NCBI GenBank assembly: GCA_963720945.1
Contig: CAVRHH010000008.1
Location: forward strand, 124,001-188,000
From: Bog-532 sp963720945
GTDB taxonomy: Bacteria > Actinomycetota > Actinomycetes > Streptosporangiales > Streptosporangiaceae
Direction of reading: 5' to 3'
Length of the DNA: 64,000 nt
In this document: in pieces, positions 24,636-33,606 of the stretch
Position numbering within the stretch: the stretch's first letter is position 1
How the letters are laid out: each line of letters begins with the position of its first letter
The notes under the pieces: model-generated
What the model saw: the letters and a program-made list of their open reading frames with translations, nothing else
What the model was told of the DNA's origin: nothing
Database searches by the model: none
Made by a program: the position numbers and the translations under genes

Positions 24636-26063
24636 TCAGAGGTGGGCGGGGGCGGTCAGGCGGCCGGTGATGGCGGTCGCGGCGGCCACCTCGGGTGAGA
24701 CCAGGTGGGTGCGGCCGCCCTTGCCCTGGCGTCCCTCGAAGTTGCGGTTGGAGGTGGACGCGCTGCGCTCGCCCGGCGACAGCTTGTCCGGGTTCATGGC
24801 CAGGCACATCGAGCAGCCGGCCGCACGCCACTCCGCCCCTGCGGCGGTGAACACCTCGTCCAGGCCTTCCCGCTCGGCCTGCGCCCGGACCGCCATGGAG
24901 CCCGGCACGACCAGCATCCGGACGCCCGCGCCGACCTTACGGCCGCGCAGCACGCCCGCGGCCGCGCGCAGGTCCTCGATCCGGCCGTTGGTGCACGACC
25001 CGACGAACACCGTGTCCACGGTGATGTCGGTGAGCGCGGTGCCCGGTGCGAGATCCATGTAACGCAGCGACCGCTCGGCGGCGGCGCGCTCGCCCGGGTC
25101 GGCCGTGGCCGCGGGGTCCGGCACCGACGACGCCAGCGGGGCGGCCTGCGCCGGGTTGGTCCCCCAGGTCACGTACGGCGTGAGCTGGGTGGCGTCCAGG
25201 GTGACCTCGTGGTCGAAGGTCGCGTCGGCGTCGGTTGGCAGGGAGCGCCAGTAGTCCAGCGCGGTTTCCCACGCGGCGCCCTGCGGTGCGTGCGGCTTGT
25301 CCCGCAGGTAGCCGAAGGTGACCTCGTCCGGCGCCACCAGCCCGGCCCGGGCGCCTGCCTCGATCGACATGTTGCAGACGGTCAGGCGGCCCTCCATGGA
25401 CAGGCTGCGCACGGCCTCGCCGCGGTACTCGACGATGTAGCCCTGGCCGCCGCCGGTACCGATCTTGGCGATGATCGCGAGGATCAGGTCCTTGGCCGTC
25501 ACCCCGGTGGGCAGCTGGCCGGTAACCGTGACGGCCATCGTCTTCGGCCGGATCTGCGGGAGCGTCTGGGTGGCCAGCACGTGCTCGACCTCACTGGTGC
25601 CGATGCCAAAGGCCAGCGCGCCCATCGCGCCGTGCGTACTGGTGTGCGAGTCGCCGCAGACGATCGTCATGCCGGGCTGGGTCAGGCCCAGCTGCGGGCC
25701 GATCACGTGCACGATGCCCTGGCCCGCGTCCCCCATCGGGTGCAGGCGGATACCGAATTCCGCGCAGTTCTTGCGCAGCGTCTCGACCTGGGTCCGCGAC
25801 ACCGGGTCGGTCACCGGGCTGTGCGGCCCCTCCAGCGGCACCCCGGGACCGGTGATCCCGGTGGTCGGGACGTTGTGGTCCTCGGTGGCGATCGTCAGAT
25901 CGGGGCGGCGCACCGTGCGGTCAGCCATCCTGAGCCCGTCGAACGCCTGCGGGCTCGTCACCTCGTGCACCAGGTGCAGGTCGATGTAGAGCAGGTCAGG
26001 CTCACCCTCCGCGCTGCGGACCAGGTGGGCATCCCAGATTTTCTCGGCCAGCGTGCGGCCCAT
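24636..26063 (-). CDS. leuC: 3-isopropylmalate dehydratase large subunit
   Basis: This 475-residue aconitase-family subunit carries the [4Fe-4S] cluster. Cysteines are in VFVGSCTNGRIEDLRAA near residue 350 and AAGCSMCLAMNPD near 413. TIVCGDSHTSTHGAMGALAFGIG near 134 is also characteristic. It starts MGRTLAEKIWDAHLV. The gene is divergent from ndgR across 134 bp that include a palindromic operator candidate. Confidence 0.97.
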   Translation of the reverse strand: MGRTLAEKIWDAHLVRSAEGEPDLLYIDLHLVHEVTSPQAFDGLRMADRTVRRPDLTIATEDHNVPTTGITGPGVPLEGPHSPVTDPVSRTQVETLRKNCAEFGIRLHPMGDAGQGIVHVIGPQLGLTQPGMTIVCGDSHTSTHGAMGALAFGIGTSEVEHVLATQTLPQIRPKTMAVTVTGQLPTGVTAKDLILAIIAKIGTGGGQGYIVEYRGEAVRSLSMEGRLTVCNMSIEAGARAGLVAPDEVTFGYLRDKPHAPQGAAWETALDYWRSLPTDADATFDHEVTLDATQLTPYVTWGTNPAQAAPLASSVPDPAATADPGERAAAERSLRYMDLAPGTALTDITVDTVFVGSCTNGRIEDLRAAAGVLRGRKVGAGVRMLVVPGSMAVRAQAEREGLDEVFTAAGAEWRAAGCSMCLAMNPDKLSPGERSASTSNRNFEGRQGKGGRTHLVSPEVAAATAITGRLTAPAHL

Positions 26064-26108
26064 TGCGCCCTCTCCTCCGGCCCTTCGGCCACTCCGGCCC
26101 GTACCGCA

Positions 26109-26182
26109 TCAGAAACCCGTTCCTGATCGGAAACCGGCCGGCGCCACTTCGGGCATTTCCGGTTGCATCTCGAATAGCGAGA
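26109..26182. promoter_or_regulatory. leuC-ndgR intergenic operators
   Basis: TCTCG-AATAG-CGAGA (26168-26182) is a perfect 5-bp-arm palindrome 15 bp upstream of the ndgR start, and TCAGAAAC-CC-GTTCCTGA (26109-26126) is a second palindrome with one mismatch nearer leuC. NdgR-type IclR proteins are known to bind the leuC-ndgR spacer in Streptomyces. Assigning these sites is my inference. Confidence 0.45.
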
Positions 26183-26197
26183 CGGCAGTATCAAGAC

Positions 26198-26911
26198 ATG
26201 AACAACTCTAGCGGAGTCGGCGTACTGGACAAGGCCGTTTCCGTGCTGAGCGCCATGGAGACCGGTCCCGCTTCGCTCGCGCAGCTCGTCAGCGCGACGG
26301 GCCTGGCCCGGCCCACCGCGCACCGGATCGCCGTCGCGCTGGAACATCACCGGTTCGTGGCCCGCGACGCCCAGGGCCGCTTCGTCCTCGGGCCCCGGAT
26401 CGCCGAGCTGGCCGCGGCCGCCGGCGAGGACCGGCTGCTGTCGGTAGCCCAGCCGATCCTCGGTCACCTGCGCGACGTGACCGGGGAGAGCGTGCAGCTC
26501 TACCGCCGGCAGGGGGACGCACGGATCTGCGTCGCCGCCGCCGAGCGCGCCAGCGGCCTGCGTGACACGGTGCCTGTCGGCGCGGCGCTGCCGATGACCG
26601 CGGGCTCCGCCGCCCAGGTACTGCTCGCCTGGGAGGACCCGGAGCGCATGCACCGGGGCCTGCGCGGCGCCAAGTTCAGCGCCGCGATGCTGGCTCAGGT
26701 CCGGCGCCGCGGCTGGGCGGCCAGCGTGGCCGAGCGTGAGCCGGGCGTGGCCTCCGTCTCCGCGCCGGTGCGCGGCCCGGGCGGCCGGGTCGTGGCCGCC
26801 GTGTCCGTATCCGGGCCGATCGAGCGGCTGACACGCTCGCCCGGCCGGCTGCACGCCGCCGCCGTGACCGGCGCGGGTGACAAGATCAGCGAGCTGATGG
26901 CGGACGGCTGA
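26198..26911 (+). CDS. ndgR: IclR family transcriptional regulator, NdgR type
   Basis: This 237-residue protein begins MNNSSGVGVLDKAVSVLSAM at the ATG at 26198. It has an N-terminal winged helix-turn-helix (LAQLVSATGLARPTAHRIAVAL, residues about 27-48) and an IclR effector domain (TGESVQLYRRQGDARICVAA near 95; GVASVSAPVRGPGGRVVAAV near 184). The sequence and its place divergent from leuCD match NdgR/AreB of Streptomyces, which controls leucine biosynthesis and amino-acid-dependent growth. Confidence 0.93.
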   Translation: MNNSSGVGVLDKAVSVLSAMETGPASLAQLVSATGLARPTAHRIAVALEHHRFVARDAQGRFVLGPRIAELAAAAGEDRLLSVAQPILGHLRDVTGESVQLYRRQGDARICVAAAERASGLRDTVPVGAALPMTAGSAAQVLLAWEDPERMHRGLRGAKFSAAMLAQVRRRGWAASVAEREPGVASVSAPVRGPGGRVVAAVSVSGPIERLTRSPGRLHAAAVTGAGDKISELMADG

Positions 26912-26998
26912 TAACACGTATCGGCGCCATTGGCAAACCGCAAGATGGGGCGATAGACCCGGACCTTAGTCCTAAAGCGGCGTGACGCAGGGCATCTG

Positions 26999-27026
26999 TT
27001 GCGCCGCTGAGCGGCTGTCATATGGT
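26999..27026 (+). promoter_or_regulatory. Possible pnt promoter
   Basis: TTGCGC (26999-27004) and TATGGT (27021-27026) are 16 bp apart, about 130 bp before pntAA. This is a weak sigma-70-like match with no other support. Confidence 0.25.
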
Positions 27027-27157
27027 CACATCTAATGGGCCGGCGGGCCCGCAGGGCTGCCTGGGAAAGGCGATGGTACCGACGGGCCGCCGGGCCGGAA
27101 ACGGTCACAAATCAGGAGCTGGCCCGGCCACCCGGCCATATAGAGCGAGGTCCCCGC

Positions 27158-28342
27158 ATGAAAGTAGCTGTCGTCAAGGAGAACACCCCGGGCGAGCGGC
27201 GGGTCGCCCTGGTACCGGAGACGGTGCCGAAGCTGATGGCGGCCGGCGCTGAGGTGCTGGTAGAGAGCGGGGCCGGGGAAGCGGCATGGTTCCCCGACAG
27301 CGCGTACGCGGAGGCCGGGGCGGTCATCGTCACGGCCGCCGAACTTTTCACCAAGGCTGACGTCATCCTGACGGTCACGCGCCCGGCCCCCGCGGCCATC
27401 GCGCGGATGCGGGCCGGGCAGGCCATCGTCGGGATGCTGTCCACACTGATCAACCCGGAACTGGCGCGGGACCTGGCCGCCCAGGGGGTCACCGCGGTCA
27501 GCCTGGACGGGCTGCCCCGCACCCTGTCCCGGGCCCAGACGATGGACGCGCTCTCCTCCCAGGCCAACGTCGCGGGGTACAAGACGGTGCTGATCGCCGC
27601 CAGCGCGTTCGGCCGGTTCTTCCCGCTGCTGATCACCGCGGCGGGGACCGCGCGGCCCGCCAAGGTCCTCGTGCTCGGCGCGGGCGTGGCCGGCCTGCAG
27701 GCGATCGGCACCGCCCGGCGGCTCGGCGCGGTGGTCAGCGGCTACGACGTCCGGCCCGCCGCCAAGGGCGAGGTGGAGTCGCTCGGCGCCACGTTCATCG
27801 AGCTGACCTCGGTCGGCAGCGCGGCCGGGGAGGGCGGCTACGCCCGCGAGCTGACCGCCGAGGAGCGGGCGGCCCAGCAGGCTGAGCTGGCCGGCCACAT
27901 CGCCCGGCAGGACGTGGTGATCACCACCGCCCAGGTCCCGGGCCGGAGGCCGCCGCTGCTGGTCACGGACGACACGCTCAAGGCGATGTCGTCCGGCTCG
28001 GTGATCGTGGACATGGGCGCCAGCGCGCTCGGCGGGAACGTGACCGGGTCACAACCCGGCGAGACCGTCGTGACCGTGAACGGGGTCACGATCATCGGGG
28101 CGGACAACCTGCCCGCCACCGTGCCGACGGCGGCTTCCAACGCCTACTCGCGGAACATCTCCGCGCTGCTGATGCACATGACCGCCGACGGGGCGCTGGC
28201 CATCGACACCAATGACGAGATCCAGGCCGGCGTGGTGATCACGCACGACGGCAAGGTCGTGAACGAGGCGGTCGCCCGCCTGCTGCCCGCACAAACGCTC
28301 ACCAAGGGAGGCGTCGCAGATGTCAGCGGCACTACTGACTGA
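27158..28342 (+). CDS. pntAA: NAD(P) transhydrogenase subunit alpha, part 1
   Basis: This 394-residue subunit is the soluble NAD(H)-binding domain I of the proton-translocating transhydrogenase, which makes NADPH from NADH using proton motive force. It starts MKVAVVKENTPGERRVALVP, with GAGG 7 nt before the ATG. The NAD-binding fold is VLVLGAGVAGLQAIGTARRLGA split over residues about 169-190, and RAQTMDALSSQANVAGYK near 126 is the RQD-loop region. It overlaps pntAB by 23 bp. The frame opens 41 codons earlier without conservation. Confidence 0.95.
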   Translation: MKVAVVKENTPGERRVALVPETVPKLMAAGAEVLVESGAGEAAWFPDSAYAEAGAVIVTAAELFTKADVILTVTRPAPAAIARMRAGQAIVGMLSTLINPELARDLAAQGVTAVSLDGLPRTLSRAQTMDALSSQANVAGYKTVLIAASAFGRFFPLLITAAGTARPAKVLVLGAGVAGLQAIGTARRLGAVVSGYDVRPAAKGEVESLGATFIELTSVGSAAGEGGYARELTAEERAAQQAELAGHIARQDVVITTAQVPGRRPPLLVTDDTLKAMSSGSVIVDMGASALGGNVTGSQPGETVVTVNGVTIIGADNLPATVPTAASNAYSRNISALLMHMTADGALAIDTNDEIQAGVVITHDGKVVNEAVARLLPAQTLTKGGVADVSGTTD

Positions 28343-28715
28343 CCTGACCATCTTCATCCTCGCGGTGCTGGTCGGTTTCGAGGTCATCGGGAAGGTCCCG
28401 GCCACGCTGCACACGCCGCTGATGTCGGCGACCAACGCGATCCACGGCATCGTCCTGGCCGGCGCCCTGCTGATCGGGGTGACGGCGCACAACTGGGTCG
28501 GATACACGCTCGGGTTCGTGGCCGCTGTCATGGCCGGCGCGAACGTGACGGGCGGCTACGTGGTGACCGGGCGGATGCTGAAGATGTTCCGCCGGAAGGC
28601 CCCGGAGCCGGAACTCGTATCAGCCGACGGCCACCCGGAACTCGTCTCAGCCGACGGCCACAAGGGCCTGCGGGGCCTGGCGGACCGGATAGGTGTAGGC
28701 AGGGCCCAATCATGA
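28320..28715 (+). CDS. pntAB: NAD(P) transhydrogenase subunit alpha, part 2
   Basis: This 131-residue membrane subunit has three to four transmembrane helices (LTIFILAVLVGFEVIGKVP, then HGIVLAGALLIGVTA and LGFVAAVMAGANVTGGYVV). The C-terminal tail carries a 9-residue duplication, PELVSADGH twice, encoded by a 27-bp tandem repeat at 28608-28661. It overlaps pntAA by 23 bp and pntB by 4 bp, so the three are one translationally coupled operon. Confidence 0.94.
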   Translation: MSAALLTDLTIFILAVLVGFEVIGKVPATLHTPLMSATNAIHGIVLAGALLIGVTAHNWVGYTLGFVAAVMAGANVTGGYVVTGRMLKMFRRKAPEPELVSADGHPELVSADGHKGLRGLADRIGVGRAQS

Positions 28716-30139
28716 CCGGATTCACTGGAGCCACCGGATTCACCGGATACATCCAGCTCGTCTACGTGCTCGCAGCGGTGCTCTTCGTCATCGGCCTGCA
28801 CCTGATGAACAGCCCGGCCACCGCGCGCCGCGGCAACCAGGTGTCGCTGACCGGCATGGTGAGCGCCGGCATCCTCACGTTCATCCTGATGATCCACTAC
28901 GGCACGGTCACCGCCACCGGCTGGGCCGTACTGCTCGCCGGCGGGCTGATCGGCTCTGCGGTGGGCCTGTACGCTGGGCAGACGGTGAAGATGACCGCCA
29001 TCCCGCAGCTGGTCTCGGCGTTCAACGCGGTCGGCGGCGGCGCCGCCGCGCTGGTGGCCATCTACGGCTATTACGAAGCCGAGTCCAGGGGCGCCGTCCT
29101 CGGCAGCACCTCGGTGTTCAGCGTGCTGGACGTGCTCATCGGCGCGGTGACGTTCTCCGGGTCGATCATCGCGGCCGGAAAGCTGCAGGGCTTCATCGGC
29201 GGCCAGCCGATCACCTTCAAGGGCGGCCGCCTGCTCAACGTCGTGCTCGCCGTCGTGGCCCTCGGCTCTGGCGCGTACCTGTTCACCACCCCCAGCCTCC
29301 CGGCGCTGCTGATCGTGGTGGTCGCCTCGCTGGGCTTCGGGGTGATGATGGTACTGCCGATCGGCGGCGCGGACATGCCGGTGGTGATCTCGCTGCTGAA
29401 TGCGTTCACCGGCACCGCGGTGGCGATGGCCGGCTTCGTCATCCAGAACTGGGCGCTGATCGTGGCCGGCGCTCTGGTGGGCGCCTCCGGTAGCATCCTG
29501 ACCAAGCTGATGGCCGACGCGATGAACCGGTCGCTGGCCAACATCATCATCGGCGGGTTCGGCACCGGCGACAGCGCGGTCGCCATCGGCGGGCCGGTCG
29601 ACGCCCAGGTTCGCTCGCTCGCGGCCGACGACGCGGCCATCCAGCTCGCCTACGCCTCCAAGGTCATCATCGTGCCTGGCTACGGCCTGGCCGCCGCGCA
29701 GGCCCAGCACGGCGTGGCCGAGCTGGGCAAGATCCTGGAGGACCATGGCGTGGAGGTCAGCTATGCGATCCACCCGGTGGCGGGCCGGATGCCCGGCCAC
29801 ATGAACGTGCTGCTGGCCGAGGCGAACGTGCCCTACCCGCAGCTGGTGGAGATGGACGAGATCAACCCGGAGTTCCCCAGGACCGACGTGGCCCTGGTCA
29901 TCGGGGCGAACGACGTGACCAACCCGGCGGCCCGCCGCCCGGGCAACGAGATCTCCGGCATGCCGATCCTGGACGTGGACAAGGCTAAGTCCATCATCGT
30001 GATCAAGCGCTCGATGGGGCACGGCTACGCCGGCCTGGAAAACGAGCTGTACTTCGACCCCAAGACCAGCATGTTCTTCGCCGACGCCAAGAAGGCGATG
30101 ACCGAGCTGACCTCCGCCGTCAAGACGCTTGTTGGCTAG
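28712..30139 (+). CDS. pntB: NAD(P) transhydrogenase subunit beta
   Basis: This 475-residue subunit has eight or nine N-terminal transmembrane helices (residues about 5-270) and the C-terminal NADP(H)-binding domain III. The latter includes VIIVPGYGLAAAQAQH near 320, SYAIHPVAGRMPGHMNVLLAE near 350 and VIGANDVTNPAAR near 395. It begins MTGFTGATGFTG, a short internal repeat not usual for the family, and ends 8 bp before the dispersed repeat. Confidence 0.96.
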   Translation: MTGFTGATGFTGYIQLVYVLAAVLFVIGLHLMNSPATARRGNQVSLTGMVSAGILTFILMIHYGTVTATGWAVLLAGGLIGSAVGLYAGQTVKMTAIPQLVSAFNAVGGGAAALVAIYGYYEAESRGAVLGSTSVFSVLDVLIGAVTFSGSIIAAGKLQGFIGGQPITFKGGRLLNVVLAVVALGSGAYLFTTPSLPALLIVVVASLGFGVMMVLPIGGADMPVVISLLNAFTGTAVAMAGFVIQNWALIVAGALVGASGSILTKLMADAMNRSLANIIIGGFGTGDSAVAIGGPVDAQVRSLAADDAAIQLAYASKVIIVPGYGLAAAQAQHGVAELGKILEDHGVEVSYAIHPVAGRMPGHMNVLLAEANVPYPQLVEMDEINPEFPRTDVALVIGANDVTNPAARRPGNEISGMPILDVDKAKSIIVIKRSMGHGYAGLENELYFDPKTSMFFADAKKAMTELTSAVKTLVG

Positions 30140-30303
30140 GGGGTCGTCCCCCCGGGCCAGTGCTGGCCCGGGGGGACGACCCCCCGGAACCCCCCGGATG
30201 CGCTTCGCGCCCCGCGGTAGTACTTCGGCGACACACCGGCGCTCGCCGAGGCCTTCGGCCCCGGCTCGTTAGCCGGTAACGATCGCCTCGCCGTAACCCG
30301 CGG
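30140..30303 (-). repeat. Dispersed GC-rich repeat (locus 3)
   Basis: One minus-oriented copy fills the convergent gap between pntB and the GH65 gene. GGGCCAGTGCTGGCCC and facing C/G runs form hairpins at 30150-30190. The core GTACTTCGGCGACACACC is near 30219 and the edge GGTAACGATCGCCTCGCC is near 30278. The edge encodes the last residues and stop of the GH65 gene. Confidence 0.92.
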
Positions 30304-32679
30304 TGGTGCTCGCCGATAGGTCCTCGTTGTTAGCGGCGGGTGATGGGCTCGCGGCCTCTGGGCTGGCGGGGGCGGGGCCGGCGTGGATGGCCGGGATCTT
30401 GAGCCGGATCGTCTTGTCGTCGAGCGTCTGCTGGTCGCCGTGGTGGAAGAAGACGAGCGGTTCACCTTCGAGCAGCTCGTAGGTGGCCTCGTGCCGGGTC
30501 ACCGTGGTGCGCAGCAGCCGCCCGCGGAACCGCATCCGGAAGGTCAGCCGGGTGATGCCGTTGGGCAGCCGCGGGCTGAAGGCGAGGGTCTCGGCCACGT
30601 GGCGCATGCCGCCGAAGCCCGCCACCAGCGCGATCCAGGCCCCGGCGAGCGAGGCCATGTGCATCCCGTCCCGGGTGTTGCGCTCCACGTCCCGCAGGTC
30701 CATGAGCGCCGCCTCGGCCAGGTACTCGTGGGCCAGTTCGAGCTGCCCGACCTCCGCGGCCACCACCGCCTGCGTGCACGCTGACAGCGACGAGTCCCGC
30801 ACGGTCAGCGGCTCGTAATAGGCGAAGTCCCGGGCCTTCTGCTCGGCGGTGAACGCGTCACCCCGCATGTGCATCGCCAGCACCAGGTCGGCCTGCTTCA
30901 CGACCTGCTTGCGGTACAGGTCGAAGTAGGGGTAGTGCAGCAGCAGCGGATAGTTCTCTTCCGGGGTGTGCGCGAAGTCCCAGATCGCGTGCTGCGTGAA
31001 ACCCTCATGCTGCGGGTGGACGCCCAGCCGCTCGTCGTAGGGAACCATCATGGCGGTGGCGGCGTCCCGCCAGTCGGCCGCCTCCTCGGTGGTGACGCCG
31101 AGTTCGCGCGCGACGTCCTCGTGCTTCTCGGCCACGTCGGCGGCGGCCGACAGGTTCCGCTGGGCCATCAGGTTGGTGAAGATGTTGTTGTCCTTAATGG
31201 CGCTGTACTCGTCGGGGCCGGTCACGCCGTCGATGCGGAACCGCCCCTCGGCGTCGTGGTGGCCGAGACTGCGCCACAGCCGCGCGGTCTCCGCCAGCAG
31301 TTCCACCCCGATCTCGCGCTCGAACTTCTCATCCCCGGTGGCGTGGATGTAGCTGATGACCGCGTCCGCGATATCCGCGTTGATGTGGAAGGCGGCGGTG
31401 CCGGCAGCCAGTACCCCGAGCATTCCTGGCCGTCGATCGTCCGCCACGGGAAGGCGGCGCCCTCCAGGCCCAGGTCGGCGGCGCGCTCGCGGGCCAGCGG
31501 CAGGACGGAATGCCGCCAGCGCAGCACGTCGGCGGCGGCCGCGGGCTGGGTGTGGGTCAGCACCGGCAGCACGAACGTCTCGGTGTCCCAGAACGTGTGC
31601 CCGTCGTAACCGGGCCCGGTCAGGCCCTTCGCGGCGATGGGGCGTTCCTCGGCGCGGGCGCCGGACTGCAGCACCTGGAACAGCGCGAACCGCACCGCCT
31701 GCTGGATCTCCGGATCGCCCGTGACCTCCACGTCGGCGCCGGCCCAGAAGTCGTCGAGGAAGGCACGCTGCTCGGCGAGCAGCTGGTCCCAGCCGGTGAG
31801 CCGGGCCAGCGCCAGGGCGGCCGCGACCTGGTCGTGGACCGCGGGCCGGGAACGGGTGGACGACCAGCCGTACCCGACGTACTTGGTGATCTCCAGCTTC
31901 TCACCGAACGGCACCTCGGCCGCGACCGTGGCCCGGCCGACGTCCGGGTAGGCCTCACTGTGCACGGCCATCCGCTCCGGGCCGTGCACGTCGTGCATCA
32001 TGCCCGCCGCCATGCGCAGGCCGCTGACTCGCGTGCTGTGCACCAGGATCGCGCGGGACTGCCCGTCGTTGTCGGCCTGGTACTGCTCACTGACCAGCGG
32101 GGCCTCCAGCGCCGCGGCGGCCCGCGGGTCCCGGCCTGCGTCCGGCAGCTGCTCGTTGGCCACGATCTCGGACTGCAAGACCATCCGCAGCCGGCCGTCC
32201 ACCGGCTCGACGGTGTACCTGATCGCGGCGATGGCCCGCTGGGTGAGCGAGACGATCCGCACCGACGTGACCCGGACCCTCGACCCGGCGGGTGAGGTCC
32301 AGTCCACGCGCCGGGTCAGGGTCCCGGCGTGCAGGTCGAGCACGCGCTCGTGTGAGTTGAGGGTGCCGTAGCGGATGTCGAACGGCTCATCGTCCACGAG
32401 CAGCCGGATCAGCTTGCCGTTGGTCACGTTGATGGCCGTCTGGCCGGACTCAGGGTATCCGTACCCGGCCTCGGCGTACGGCAGCGGGCGCTGCTCGTAG
32501 AAAGAGTTGAGGTAGGTGCCCGGCAGGCCGTGCGGCTCGCCCTCATCGAGGTTGCCGCGCAGCCCGATGTGGCCGTTGGAGAGGGCGAAGACGGACTCAC
32601 TCTGCGCCAGCAGGTCCATGTTGAGCCCGGATTCCCTCAGGCTCCATGGCTCGACCCCGTAAGCGGCCTGCTTGATCAT
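30269..32679 (-). CDS. Glycoside hydrolase family 65 phosphorylase (frameshifted)
   Basis: GH65 enzymes phosphorolyse maltose, trehalose, kojibiose or similar disaccharides to beta-glucose 1-phosphate plus glucose. Seen: GYDGHTFWDTETFVLPVLTH near residue 355, the general-acid Glu in GVTGPDEYSAIKDN near 485, and KQADLVLAMHMRGD near 595. The frame breaks at about 31407: GQECSGYW must continue as PAGTAAFHINADIADA, which needs one added C. Repaired length is 803 residues, normal for GH65. The start ATG at 32679 has GAAGGG 7 nt upstream. The C-terminal TTAGYGEAIVTG comes from the adjacent repeat. Exact substrate is open. Confidence 0.9.
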
Positions 32680-32724
32680 GTCATTGCCCTTCGCGCTCAA
32701 ACGCAGGACGGTCGCTCTCCGTCC

Positions 32725-32889
32725 TCAGTCGAGGAGTTCCGCCAGATCCCTTACCACGATGTCCGCGCCATGTTTCCGCAGTTCTTCCGCCTGGCCGACC
32801 CGGTCCACCCCGACGACGAGCGCGAAATGACCGGCGTGGCCTGCGTGCGGCAGCCCCGGCCGCCGGGCGTGATTATCGTAGCTGGCCAT
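32725..32889 (-). pseudogene. C-terminal remnant of a beta-phosphoglucomutase-like HAD hydrolase
   Basis: A 54-codon frame (ATG 32889 to TGA 32725) encodes HFALVVGVDRVGQAEELRK and HGADIVVRDLAELLD, the typical C-terminal end of the HAD-type beta-phosphoglucomutase that partners GH65 phosphorylases. Nothing of the catalytic DxDGV N-terminus is present. Upstream DNA goes directly into the DUF397 gene. I read it as the tail of a deleted gene that originally preceded the GH65 gene, 45 bp away. Confidence 0.65.
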
Positions 32890-32940
32890 CCTGGGTGCCA
32901 GCCGTACGGGCCAGCCGTACGGGCCAGCGGCCTGCGGCGC

Positions 32941-33219
32941 TCAGTGCTGCCCGGCCGAGCCCGGCAGCGGCGGGAGGTTGCCTTCGGCATCGAGATCGAA
33001 CTCGCCATCCTTGACGCCGAGTACGAACGCGTCCCATTCGGCCTCGGTGAAGTACAGCTTCGGGCCGTCCGGGTCGGCGGAGTTCCACATCACGTAGAGC
33101 TTGCCTTCGCCCGCCTTGTGCGGGGCGCCAGAGGTGTCGGTGGTGATCATCACCTCGACGCCACCGTCCTCGTCGTCACCCGGCACGCTCTCGAATGGCA
33201 CGTGGCCAGCGGATTCCAT
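32941..33219 (-). CDS. DUF397 family protein
   Basis: This protein of about 92 residues has the DUF397 core MWNSADPDGPKLYFTEAEWDAFVLGVKDGEFD split over residues 43-74. DUF397 proteins are small actinobacterial proteins often beside XRE-type regulators, and no such partner is present here. The frame is open from a TTG at 33294, but that lies in the tRNA-Glu terminator. I use the ATG at 33219; a GTG at 33228 with AGGA 7 nt upstream is also possible. Confidence 0.75.
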   Translation of the reverse strand: MESAGHVPFESVPGDDEDGGVEVMITTDTSGAPHKAGEGKLYVMWNSADPDGPKLYFTEAEWDAFVLGVKDGEFDLDAEGNLPPLPGSAGQH

Positions 33220-33296
33220 CCGGGGCACCCGCACTTCCTGCTCTCGGCCCTGCGCGGTCGGGCGCAGCACGGCCTGGGTTGGTGGATCGGACAACG

Positions 33297-33328
33297 AAAA
33301 AGGCCGCGCGCCCGGGGCGCGCGGCCTT
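33297..33328 (-). terminator. tRNA-Glu terminator
   Basis: A perfect 12-bp stem (33300-33311 with 33317-33328, 5-nt loop) is followed on the minus strand by a run of five T. It starts 6 nt after the tRNA 3' end. Confidence 0.9.
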
Positions 33329-33334
33329 CAGGGG

Positions 33335-33407
33335 TAGCCCCGACCGGAGTCGAACCGGCGTTACCGCCTTGAGAGGGCGGCGTCCTAGGCCACTAGACGA
33401 CGGGGCC
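33335..33407 (-). tRNA. tRNA-Glu (anticodon CUC)
   Basis: This 73-nt cloverleaf has an acceptor stem GGCCCCG with CGGGGCT, anticodon stem-loop GCCGCCCTCTCAAGGCGGT reading CUC, and T-loop GGTTCGACTCC. CCA is not encoded. It matches actinobacterial tRNA-Glu(CUC) closely. Confidence 0.95.
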
Positions 33408-33531
33408 AAGATAAACACATCAACCGCTGGAAGGCTAGCGCACACCCGAAGACACGGCAAACGGGAGAACGTGGCCGGCCGTCGTCACCGCCGCGGCCAG
33501 TGCTCCCCGGCGTGCTTCCCGGGCGTGAGGT

Positions 33532-33547
33532 TTCCAGAAATCTGGAA
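33532..33547. promoter_or_regulatory. Perfect 16-bp palindrome upstream of the GlsB gene
   Basis: TTCCAGA-AA-TCTGGAA has 7-bp perfect arms. It lies 60 bp before the GlsB/YeaQ start and about 125 bp upstream of tRNA-Glu, so it may be an operator for either gene. Confidence 0.35.
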
Positions 33548-33606
33548 CGTGCACAGAGACCGGAGGCTGCACGTATATCAGGGCCAGATTGGGGAATCAA
33601 GCGGCC

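Noticed and set aside
24705..26126. Long plus-strand frame opposite leuC, and similar ones at 20321-21676, 28556-30022, 36483-37643 and 57415-58926
   Set aside because: All lie opposite genes with clear families, and their own translations are His/Arg/Gly-rich without conserved motifs.
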